A stretch of 19,396 nt of DNA from an uncultured Lachnospiraceae bacterium (lineage in GTDB: Bacteria; Bacillota; Clostridia; Lachnospirales; Lachnospiraceae): the NCBI GenBank assembly GCA_910588565.1, contig CAJUPF010000060.1:1-19396 (forward strand), in the 5' to 3' direction. A program made the position numbers and the translations under genes. This document shows, piece by piece, positions 8,606-16,488 of the stretch; within the stretch, counting starts at the first letter, position 1, and each line of letters opens with the position of its first letter. Below the pieces are notes generated by a model. That model was not told the DNA's origin, made no database searches, and saw only the letters and a program-made list of their open reading frames with translations.

Positions 8606-11600
8606 CTACTTAAATTTAGCATTTTTACTCAAACCCTTATTTTTCAGCAACTTCTTATAGGCAGCCTTTTTCTTAGCTGGCGCTTTGATTGTGATTTTCT
8701 TAGCTGTATTAGTAAACGCCTTGCTTCCAACTTTTTTCAGCGTCGTACTCTTAATGGTCACAGTCTTTAATGCCTTACAGTTATAAAACGCCTTTGCGCC
8801 GATACTGGACAATTTTTTGCCTTTTATTGTCGCCTGTTTTACTTTGGCGCATCCATTGAATGCATTCTTTCCGATACTTGTAACATTTGTTCCAACTGTA
8901 ATAGACGTTGCCTTTGTACACCCCTTAAACGCAGAATCTCCAACTGTCGTAACCCGATAACTCTTTCCCTGTATTTTGATCGTAGCGGGAATTATAATTT
9001 TCTTTATCGTCTTTTTCTTTCCTGCTGTTTTCAGACCAACTGCGGACACCGTATTTTTGGAGGCGCTTGTTACTTTATACCGATATTCACCGATTGTATG
9101 CACCGAACCGCTGCGTATAGATGTATCTGCCTTAACCGTTACCATAATCTGCGCTTTTAATCCGCTTGGATTTAATATTCCCTGCTTTACTGCAAGCGTA
9201 CCATTTAAGGCATACTTTCCTGCTTTTTGCGCATTATAAATGCCTGCACTCCATGTAACGTCTAGTGTTGCTGTCGTCTTATCATTCAAATCCACCATTA
9301 CGGTTTTTGGAAGAGGAAGCGCCTCAAACAGTGTCCCAAATGCAGTTTCAACTTCAGCCAGAGCCTTAACTCCAGTAATTGTTTTCTCCTTTGGCGGATC
9401 TACTATCTGTGTTCCTTCTACCGTAACAGAAATTTGCGCTTTCAGTCCATTCGGGTTTGCGATTCCTGTTTTTAACTCCAACTCACCGATCAAAGTATAC
9501 GTGCCGGCCTTTTGTGCATCGTATGTCCCCGCATGCCATGTAATCTGCAGCATTTCTTTTGATTCATCACTTAATATGACCTCCGCTGTTTTGGGCAGCG
9601 CAAGATTTTCAAAGGCGGTTCCCATTTCTACCCGAATGTCTGTCAGTTTTTTCACTTCGATTATATTTACAACCGGATCCGTCTCATCCCTCTTTACCAT
9701 TACCACGATCTGCGCTTTCAGTCCATCTGGATTTACAATTCCCTCTTTCAGTTCCAGCTCGCCGCTTAAGGTATATGCTCCGGCTTTCTGCGCATTATAA
9801 TCTCCGGCATTCCATACAATCTGCAGCGTTGCTTTCGTTCCGTCACTTAACGTTACTTCCGCTGTTTTGGGAAGTGCAAGATTTTCAAAGGCCACGCCTT
9901 TCTTCACGTCGATGGATGCGAACTCTCCCACTTCACTGATTGACGCTTTCTGTTCTGGATCTGGTTCTTCTCCATCCTTTGTTACCGTAACGACAATCTG
10001 CGCTTTTAGAGCATCTGAATTTACAATCCCCTCCTCTAACTGCAGCTCGCCTTCTAGTGTATAAATACCTGCTGTATTTAGATCAACATCTTCTTCATTC
10101 CATGTAACAGACGTCTCCAACGGCTCTTTCTCACCATTTATCATTACATTTACTTTGGAAGGAAGATTCAAATCCTTAAACAGCGTTCCGGCTTTCACAC
10201 AAAGACCTTGCAGAGACTCTACGCTTTTTACTGTGCGTACCTCCTCTTTCTCCTCATGTGCCGTAATGGTCAAACGATCCATATTGATTCCTGCCATGCT
10301 GCCATGCTTATATTCGACCGTATTCTCTCCTGCGTTCAGATGCACGTTTTCCAGTTCAATATTTTCTCCGTCCTTCTGCGCCTCAAAAAGCGTAACAATG
10401 CCCCAAGTATCCCATGCGCCCTGATATACAGTTGGAAATGTAAAATAGCCCAGCTTTTTGTCATTGACAAAAATATCTGCAAATGCGTCTCCACCGCCGT
10501 TTGCATAACGGAAATGCAAATCATAATCTCCTTCCTCTTCCACTTCAACTGTAAATTTCAGCGTATCCATATTGGATGTGGATTCTGCATCTTCATACCA
10601 GTGCGGATAATTCAAATTGTCTACAAAACGCCCGTCATATGCCAATTGATGATCTGTTGCTATTTTTGCGCCGCTTCCAATCAGCGCACTCTCTGCTTCA
10701 TACGCTTTATGTATTTTCTTTTCAGGTTGCGCCCCGGCATCTCCGATCTCTATATAGTCTAGGTTAAATCCAGCTCTGCTTACGCACTGGATATCCACCA
10801 GATTCTCTCCCTGTGCAAATTCCACACCTTCAACTGTTACAGTTCCCCATGTATCCCAGTCTCCGGTAAACGGAAGATTTACGTCCTTGACTTTCTGCCC
10901 ATTTACATAAACACAGGCAATCGGTTCCGCATCTTTGCTGCCGTTGCAGTAACGAATCTGAATATCCTGCGTCCCGGAAGTATCAACTGCAAATAAAACA
11001 TCTCCCCCATTCTTTTCCATTTTGTCCACAAATCCCCAGCCAGAGAAATTGTTGTGATTCTGATTGCTGTTTGAACCGTCCCTTAAACTTGCAACTTCCG
11101 CTTCGTATCTTACCGTATCCGGCGTAATCTTTAAAATTCTGCAGTCACATGCGGCAAGATCAATCACATATGTATCCATTTTTCCAAGATCCTTATGCTG
11201 CCACAATTCCCTTACGCTGGCAGTTCCTACAATACCAAGCTCTTTCTTAAAGTCAACCGTCTGGTTTTTCACGCTGCGGTCACGGTTAAATAATCCTACA
11301 ATCCATGATCCGTCTGGAAGCTGTCCGGCCCAGCGTTCGCTTTCTCCAAGTCCCATCGGTTTTGCCACAAATCCGGCTTTATTCAATGCTAAGATTTCTT
11401 CGTTCAGATAATATACGCTGTTATCCACGCCATCCGGCGCATTTTCATTTAAGGTATCATACTGATCCGCAATGCAAATCGGAGAACCTGCCATTGCCGC
11501 CAGGGAAACCGCAGATCGTTTCTGTGCATCCGCCGTTACAATTTCTTCCCCTGCAATCGGCCGTTCGCTGTTGTCCTCTAGTTTGATGACATCAAAGCGC

Positions 11601-13015
11601 GCCATCCGCAGAAAATCTCCGTCTAAGATCATCTGCCCGCGGCCGCCTACATCAGCCCAGCCGGTAAATGCGTCAAAGCTGTTTCCCCACTGCGCCCAGT
11701 CTTTTTGCCATTGCCCGCGGCGTCTCCCGCTGATATGGTTATTCTGCCATCCCATCTCCGGACCGTTCTGGGGACTGTCCCATCCGCCGTTTGCAACGTC
11801 TTCGTTGACGCACATCATATGGCCGTATTTTAACTCCACTTCCGCATGGTTATACTGATTCGGCATCACAAGGCTTAGCATAACGCCGTTTTCATCACAA
11901 GCCTCACGCATCCACTCCAATGCCGTTTCATACCGTGCCGTTCCGTAAGCCGGCTTGCCATTTTGCCTATTGTCGCCGCCAATTCCGTTTTCATACCATC
12001 CCAGGAAATCCACCCGCAAAAATGTCGCTCCGGCATCTGCAAAGTGTTTTACATATCCTTTGATATATGCTTCTGCTCCTTCTTTGTCCGTATCCAGCCA
12101 ATATAGCGCCGGTTCACCCTGTTTGCACCATTCCTTGCCGTCAAAGCCTTCTCCCTGCGGCACATCCTGCTCCTTGAAATTGCTGAAATGGCCATATGCA
12201 TCATTTACAAGACTTCGCACCGGAATATCTGTACCCACGATTTTTGCATCGGAATTGTATGCCGCTGCCGTTACCCAAAGTGGATCGTAATAAACGCCCA
12301 GCGTCATTCCACTTTCTTTTAGCTGCTCCGCCATTTCTTTCCATGTCTTGTCCCATGAATAATTATACTTAGTGACATAGCCATTCTCGTCGATCGTTTG
12401 AGCGCCTTCAATCCATCCGTCGGTAGACATCATGTCGTATCCAGCTTTCACAAATCCCTGTGATGCCATCCAGTCCACATTTTTATCCCAGCGATCTTCT
12501 TCCAGATAGTGATCCTGCTCAAATGGGCTTTCATACGCCATCCAGTACAAAGGCCCCGTACTCACATCCGATACTGCAAGAGTGGTTCCCCCTTCCGCTG
12601 TCCGCTCACCCATCTGAAACCGTACTTTATTTTCTCCGGCCAAAAGCGGTAACGATTCCGTTAAAACCGCATATGTATCTGCCGTTATCGTTTTTGGCAT
12701 TTCCGTTTCTCTCACAAACTTATCATTTACAAAAACAGAAACTGTTTCTTCGCTTTCCCCGCTGTTAGAATAGCGTACATCAACCGCATAATTTCCCTTT
12801 TTTTCTACGTTTATGGTAAATTCCACTTGAGACTGTTCATCAGTTGCTTCCAAATATCCGCTTCCCGTATAGTCTCCCGGATTCTGCGGATTTGCAATCG
12901 TCATATCTGTTATGGCATCTTCCGCTTCGTAAACAGCCGCAGATACCTGCACTGCCGAAACAGAGCCTAACAGCATGACCGCACTTAAAAATATTGCAAG
13001 TACTTTTTTCTCCAT
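8606..13015 (-). CDS. giant secreted GH27-like glycosidase with three CBM-like domains, four Ig-like repeats and LRR tail (copy 1)
   Basis: This 1469-residue paralogue of the next gene downstream has signal peptide 1-27 (AVQVSAA end), an extra N-terminal CBM35/CBM6-like domain (about 28-148, VYEAEDA start), a GH27-like barrel (about 150-632), two more CBM35-like domains (about 634-760 and 765-925), four Big_4-type Ig-like repeats (about 925-1301), and an LRR_5/BspA-like module with Lys-rich tail. Likely catalytic residues are D336 (FLRVDFLGW) and D406 (VNEDVANGGW), from comparison with the GH27 fold. The start has AAGGAGG 5 nt upstream and is 26 bp after the stop of the GH13 gene, in the same operon. 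Its proposed task is surface attack on a polysaccharide, plausibly isomaltose release from dextran-like alpha-1,6-glucan; an alpha-galactosidase is the main alternative. Compared with copy 2 it gains a CBM at the N-terminus and has three fewer Ig-like repeats. Confidence 0.75.
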   Translation of the reverse strand: MEKKVLAIFLSAVMLLGSVSAVQVSAAVYEAEDAITDMTIANPQNPGDYTGSGYLEATDEQSQVEFTINVEKKGNYAVDVRYSNSGESEETVSVFVNDKFVRETEMPKTITADTYAVLTESLPLLAGENKVRFQMGERTAEGGTTLAVSDVSTGPLYWMAYESPFEQDHYLEEDRWDKNVDWMASQGFVKAGYDMMSTDGWIEGAQTIDENGYVTKYNYSWDKTWKEMAEQLKESGMTLGVYYDPLWVTAAAYNSDAKIVGTDIPVRSLVNDAYGHFSNFKEQDVPQGEGFDGKEWCKQGEPALYWLDTDKEGAEAYIKGYVKHFADAGATFLRVDFLGWYENGIGGDNRQNGKPAYGTARYETALEWMREACDENGVMLSLVMPNQYNHAEVELKYGHMMCVNEDVANGGWDSPQNGPEMGWQNNHISGRRRGQWQKDWAQWGNSFDAFTGWADVGGRGQMILDGDFLRMARFDVIKLEDNSERPIAGEEIVTADAQKRSAVSLAAMAGSPICIADQYDTLNENAPDGVDNSVYYLNEEILALNKAGFVAKPMGLGESERWAGQLPDGSWIVGLFNRDRSVKNQTVDFKKELGIVGTASVRELWQHKDLGKMDTYVIDLAACDCRILKITPDTVRYEAEVASLRDGSNSNQNHNNFSGWGFVDKMEKNGGDVLFAVDTSGTQDIQIRYCNGSKDAEPIACVYVNGQKVKDVNLPFTGDWDTWGTVTVEGVEFAQGENLVDIQCVSRAGFNLDYIEIGDAGAQPEKKIHKAYEAESALIGSGAKIATDHQLAYDGRFVDNLNYPHWYEDAESTSNMDTLKFTVEVEEEGDYDLHFRYANGGGDAFADIFVNDKKLGYFTFPTVYQGAWDTWGIVTLFEAQKDGENIELENVHLNAGENTVEYKHGSMAGINMDRLTITAHEEKEEVRTVKSVESLQGLCVKAGTLFKDLNLPSKVNVMINGEKEPLETSVTWNEEDVDLNTAGIYTLEGELQLEEGIVNSDALKAQIVVTVTKDGEEPDPEQKASISEVGEFASIDVKKGVAFENLALPKTAEVTLSDGTKATLQIVWNAGDYNAQKAGAYTLSGELELKEGIVNPDGLKAQIVVMVKRDETDPVVNIIEVKKLTDIRVEMGTAFENLALPKTAEVILSDESKEMLQITWHAGTYDAQKAGTYTLIGELELKTGIANPNGLKAQISVTVEGTQIVDPPKEKTITGVKALAEVETAFGTLFEALPLPKTVMVDLNDKTTATLDVTWSAGIYNAQKAGKYALNGTLAVKQGILNPSGLKAQIMVTVKADTSIRSGSVHTIGEYRYKVTSASKNTVSAVGLKTAGKKKTIKKIIIPATIKIQGKSYRVTTVGDSAFKGCTKATSITVGTNVTSIGKNAFNGCAKVKQATIKGKKLSSIGAKAFYNCKALKTVTIKSTTLKKVGSKAFTNTAKKITIKAPAKKKAAYKKLLKNKGLSKNAKFK
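9112..10240 (-). repeat. four tandem Ig-like (Big_4) coding repeats
   Basis: Four in-frame units of about 282 bp are of the same type as the seven in the paralogue, with cores such as WNAGDYNAQKAGAYTLSG. First and last units match the first and last units of the seven-unit array best (for example the last units share TLFEALPLPKT/TVFEALTLPKT-like cores and a KADTS end). The number difference therefore arose inside the array. Confidence 0.85.
11082..12493 (-). repeat. 1412-bp direct repeat, copy B (matches 6842-8253)
   Basis: Identical by eye to the block 4240 bp to the left, bounded by differences at 11081 and 12494, with near-identity to about 12570. The surrounding CBM coding sequence differs from its counterpart at many synonymous and non-synonymous sites. 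Confidence 0.88.
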
Positions 13016-13041
13016 CTTTTCCTCCTTAACTCTTCAGATTT

Positions 13042-14700
13042 TTAATTCATTTTTTCATATACAACCGCTTCGTACGGCCGTAGTATTTTTCCGGCTCTTT
13101 CCTTATAATTGGAAATCAAAACATGTTCCGTATCAGACAACAATTCACAGGGTACATTCTGATTGGTAAAATTGCAGAATACGGTAAGCCGTACATCATC
13201 AAGCGTTCTTTCGTATGCAAATATAAAAGGACTGTCTTCTAATAACATGTTGAAATCCCCATATACAATAACCGGTTTTTCATGCCGTAAAGCAATTACT
13301 CCGCGGTAACAATTCAAGACAGAATCTTCTTCCTGCTTCTGCTTTTCTACATTAATCTCAGGATAATTTCGATTCACTGAAATCCACGGAACCGCATCTG
13401 TAAATCCTGCTTCTGCATCATTGCTCCATTGCATAGGTGTTCTTGCATTATCCCGGCCTTTCAGCCTTAAATATTTCATCATGTCTTCATGACTTATGCC
13501 AAGCTCATCCACAAGCTCATGATATGCATTTAGCGATTCCACATCTCTGTACTCCTGCAAATCCGAAAATCCAGCATTTGTCATCCCGATTTCCTCACCC
13601 TGATAAATAAACGGCGTCCCCCGCATCATATGAAGGCAAATCGCAAGCATCTTCGCGGACATTTCCCAGTAAGCTCCATCATCTCCAAATCTGCTGACGG
13701 CCCGCGGCTGATCATGATTACTCCAGAAAAGCGTATTCCAGCCAACATCACAAAGCCCATCCTGCCATCTCTGAAAAATATCTTTCAGCTCCTTTAAATC
13801 CACCGGTGCGTCATTCCATTTCCCATACTGTCCCTTACCCATATCCATATGTTCTAACTGAAAAACCATATCCAATTCGTTCCGATCTGTCCCCGCAAAT
13901 TCTTTTGCATCTTCCACCATAATTTCCGTAGCTTCTCCAATTGTCATAATATCATATTGGCTTAAGACCTTCTCGTTCATTTCTTTCAGATATTCATGCA
14001 CATGCGGTCCGTTCAGACAAAAAGGACGCACATTTCCATACAAGCCATCCAGCTTTCCATCCGAAAAATCCTCCGATTTGGAAATCAGGTTGATCACATC
14101 CATGCGAAATCCATCAATCCCTTTTTCCAGCCACCAGTGCATCATATCGTACACTTCCTTGCGGACGCTTGGATTTTTCCAGTTTAAGTCTGGCTGATGC
14201 GGCGAAAACAAATGCAGATAGTAGCGTTTTCTGTTTTCATTATATTCCCATGCAGAACCACCGAACCATGTTCCCCAATTTGTAGGCTCTTTTCCATCCT
14301 CTGCCGGTTTCCAAATATAATAATCCCAATAGGGATTTTCCTTATCCTCACAGCTCTTTTGAAACCAGCGATGCTCGTCCGATGTATGATTCACCACCAA
14401 ATCCAATATAATTTTAATTCCTCTTTTATGGCTTTCTTCCAGCAGCAGTTCAAATTCATCCATTGTGCCGAATTCATCCATAATATTTTGGTAATCAGAA
14501 ACATCGTACCCGTTGTCATGATTCGGGGACTGAAAAATTGGCGACATCCAGATAACATCAATTCCAAGATAGCTTAGATAATCCAATTTTTCCATAACCC
14601 CTTTTAAATCGCCAATTCCATCTCCGTTGCCGTCCATAAAGCTTCTGGGATAAATTTGATAAACTACGGCTTCTTTCCACCATTTTTTTTCATTGTTCAT
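13042..14700 (-). CDS. cytoplasmic GH13 (subfamily 31) oligo-1,6-glucosidase / alpha-glucosidase
   Basis: This 552-residue enzyme without signal peptide has the normal length for GH13_31 exo-glucosidases. All four conserved regions are visible: DLVVNH (100-105), GFRMDVI with nucleophile D201, TIGEAT with acid/base E256, and WSNHDQPR with stabiliser D330. The loop DGNGDGIGD (23-31) is the usual calcium-binding loop. V202 directly after the nucleophile is the residue linked to alpha-1,6 specificity in this subfamily (oligo-1,6-glucosidase, dextran glucosidase), whereas maltases carry Ala or Thr. Expected reaction: release of glucose from isomaltose and isomalto-oligosaccharides after import. 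It follows the permease gene by 19 nt and precedes the first giant glycosidase gene by 26 nt. Its ribosome site is weak (AGAAG about 8 nt upstream), so expression may depend on translational coupling. Family call is very secure; bond preference is inferred. Confidence 0.95.
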   Translation of the reverse strand: MNNEKKWWKEAVVYQIYPRSFMDGNGDGIGDLKGVMEKLDYLSYLGIDVIWMSPIFQSPNHDNGYDVSDYQNIMDEFGTMDEFELLLEESHKRGIKIILDLVVNHTSDEHRWFQKSCEDKENPYWDYYIWKPAEDGKEPTNWGTWFGGSAWEYNENRKRYYLHLFSPHQPDLNWKNPSVRKEVYDMMHWWLEKGIDGFRMDVINLISKSEDFSDGKLDGLYGNVRPFCLNGPHVHEYLKEMNEKVLSQYDIMTIGEATEIMVEDAKEFAGTDRNELDMVFQLEHMDMGKGQYGKWNDAPVDLKELKDIFQRWQDGLCDVGWNTLFWSNHDQPRAVSRFGDDGAYWEMSAKMLAICLHMMRGTPFIYQGEEIGMTNAGFSDLQEYRDVESLNAYHELVDELGISHEDMMKYLRLKGRDNARTPMQWSNDAEAGFTDAVPWISVNRNYPEINVEKQKQEEDSVLNCYRGVIALRHEKPVIVYGDFNMLLEDSPFIFAYERTLDDVRLTVFCNFTNQNVPCELLSDTEHVLISNYKERAGKILRPYEAVVYEKMN

Positions 14701-14719
14701 AACGTTTCTTCTACTGCTT

Positions 14720-15553
14720 TTAGCCTTTTACGGCGCCCTCAGTAACTCCTTTCACAATATGTTTCTGACAGATAATATAAAATAGAATAATCGGCAGCAT
14801 ACACATAATCAGACCTGCCGTTGCTAAATCCCATTTTTTGGAAAATTGACCGAAAAACAGAAATGTTTTTAGCGGCAGCGTCTGCCAGCCAGGTTTATTG
14901 ATCATAAGCTGAGGCAACAGGAAATCGTTCCAGATCCACATCACATTTAAAATCGCAACTGTAACCATAATTGTTTTCAGCATAGGCAGCACAATCAGAA
15001 AAAATGTCTGCACCATATTACAGCCATCGATTCTTGCTGCATCCTCCAACTCCACTGGAACATTTTTAATAAATCCATGAAACAAAATAATGGACAAACT
15101 TGCGCCAAATCCCAGATACATTAAGATCAGACCCTGCCGGTTCATCATATGCATTTTATCCATCAGCCGAACTAATGGAAGCATAACGCATTGAAAAGGA
15201 ATCAACGTAGCGGATGCAAAAAGCATAAATATCACAGAGCTTGTCCTTGTCTTATACCGCACCAAAACCCATGCAGCCATAGAGCAAAAAATCAGAATTA
15301 ACACGGTGGAACACACTGTAATTACAAGGGAATTTGCAAAGGACTTCACAAATTCCAGCTTCTCAAAAGCATCTGGATAATTGCTTGCTATAAAAGTATC
15401 CGCATTTGGCAGCGCCAAAACATCCAGATAAATATCCTTTAATGACTTAAAGGAATTGCTCAGCAGAATCAAAATCGGCGAAAAAAATACCAGCGCCAAG
15501 AAAAGCCCTATCACTGTTAGAAACAAGCTGGAAAGTGTCTGCTTTCTCTTCAT
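14720..15553 (-). CDS. ABC sugar transporter permease, MalG type (CUT1)
   Basis: Inner-membrane subunit of 277 residues with about six membrane segments (near 9-31, 72-95, 107-130, 143-162, 194-214 and 245-265). It has the cytoplasmic EAA loop ELEDAARIDG (168-177) followed by LIVLPML, which docks onto the transport ATPase. It pairs with the MalF-type permease just upstream: the stop TAA of that gene and this ATG share one base (TAATG), and AGGAGG lies 10 nt before the start, a sign of translational coupling. The solute is probably an oligosaccharide, by context isomalto-oligosaccharides. No ATPase gene is present in the window. Confidence 0.93.
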   Translation of the reverse strand: MKRKQTLSSLFLTVIGLFLALVFFSPILILLSNSFKSLKDIYLDVLALPNADTFIASNYPDAFEKLEFVKSFANSLVITVCSTVLILIFCSMAAWVLVRYKTRTSSVIFMLFASATLIPFQCVMLPLVRLMDKMHMMNRQGLILMYLGFGASLSIILFHGFIKNVPVELEDAARIDGCNMVQTFFLIVLPMLKTIMVTVAILNVMWIWNDFLLPQLMINKPGWQTLPLKTFLFFGQFSKKWDLATAGLIMCMLPIILFYIICQKHIVKGVTEGAVKG

Positions 15554-16419
15554 TACATTTCAACCTCCTTTTTCTTACTGATGCTTAGCTGCGTAAGGCC
15601 AATCACCGAAACTATAACCAAAAATACAACTGCTTTTGCCTGCGCTTCTCCATAATGATTATACTTAAATGCCGTATTATAAATATTTAACGCAAGCATC
15701 TCCGTACTGTTAAACGGTCCGCCGTTCGTCAGTGCAAGATTTTGGTCATAAAGTTTAAAACATGTGGTTAAAGATAAAAACAAGCCGATCGTAAATGCCG
15801 GCGCAACCAATGGAAGGATCACGTAAAACAATCTCTGCAGATAATTGGCTCCGTCAATTTCCGCCGCCTCCAAAATATCATCTGGGATATTCTGAATCTG
15901 CGCAATGTAAATCAGCATCATATAGCCGGCAAGCTGCCAGATTACTAAAATCAGCAGACCGAAAAAACTTGTCTTCGTATCGGAGAGCCAGTTTCTGAAA
16001 AATCCCAGCCCTGTAGTATTGTAAATTGCTCCAAATGCCTGTACAAAAATAAACTGCCATGTGAAACCAAGAAGAATGCCTCCGATCAGATTCGGCATAA
16101 AAAATGCCCCCCGCATCAAAGTTGTTCCTTTCGCTTTTGATGTTACAAGCAGAGCCAGCAAAAAGCCCACCAGATTTACACATGCTACAGCCAGAATAGA
16201 AAACACAGCCGTAAACAAAAAGGCATGCAAAAAATCTCCGTCTTGTGTAAAAATCTGTATATAATTACGGAATCCCACAAAACGCACTTCTTTACTAATG
16301 CCATTCCAGTCTGTAAAAGAATATACCACACCCCAGACAGCCGGAATTAAAACTACCAATGTAAACATCGCAAACGAAGGCAACACAAATCCCCAAAAGC
16401 CCAGCTTTGATTTTTTCAT
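15553..16419 (-). CDS. ABC sugar transporter permease, MalF type (CUT1)
   Basis: This 288-residue protein has about six predicted membrane segments (near 8-34, 65-92, 103-127, 153-174, 202-222 and 262-282). The EAA loop EAAEIDGANYLQRLFYVILP (184-203) is typical of sugar-importer permeases. It should form the transmembrane channel with the MalG-type partner encoded immediately downstream and receive sugar from the lipoprotein encoded upstream. GGAGGG precedes the ATG by 6 nt. It lacks the long N-terminal extension of E. coli MalF, as is common in Gram-positive CUT1 systems. Confidence 0.93.
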   Translation of the reverse strand: MKKSKLGFWGFVLPSFAMFTLVVLIPAVWGVVYSFTDWNGISKEVRFVGFRNYIQIFTQDGDFLHAFLFTAVFSILAVACVNLVGFLLALLVTSKAKGTTLMRGAFFMPNLIGGILLGFTWQFIFVQAFGAIYNTTGLGFFRNWLSDTKTSFFGLLILVIWQLAGYMMLIYIAQIQNIPDDILEAAEIDGANYLQRLFYVILPLVAPAFTIGLFLSLTTCFKLYDQNLALTNGGPFNSTEMLALNIYNTAFKYNHYGEAQAKAVVFLVIVSVIGLTQLSISKKKEVEM

Positions 16420-16450
16420 ATGATTCCCTCCATTTCTTTACCAAAATTGT

Positions 16451-16477
16451 CGGGCAGGGAGAGAAATTCCCCGCCCG
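16451..16477 (-). promoter_or_regulatory. GC-rich stem-loop between binding-protein and permease genes
   Basis: A 10-bp stem with one G-U pair (16477-16468 with 16460-16451 on the minus strand) and a 7-base loop is followed by ACAATTTTGG. It starts just 11 nt after the binding-protein stop. Such hairpins in ABC operons commonly allow partial termination or protect the upstream mRNA, so more binding protein than permease is made. That role is inferred. Confidence 0.65.
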
Positions 16478-16488
16478 CTTTCTAACGC

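Noticed and set aside
4045..10240. Periodic repeats considered as a CRISPR array
   Set aside because: Units are about 283 bp, in frame, and code for Ig-like domains; there are no short identical repeats with unique spacers.
15878..16183. Minus-strand 101-codon ORF within the MalF-type permease gene
   Set aside because: It lies in another frame of a well-supported membrane protein gene and has no recognisable features.
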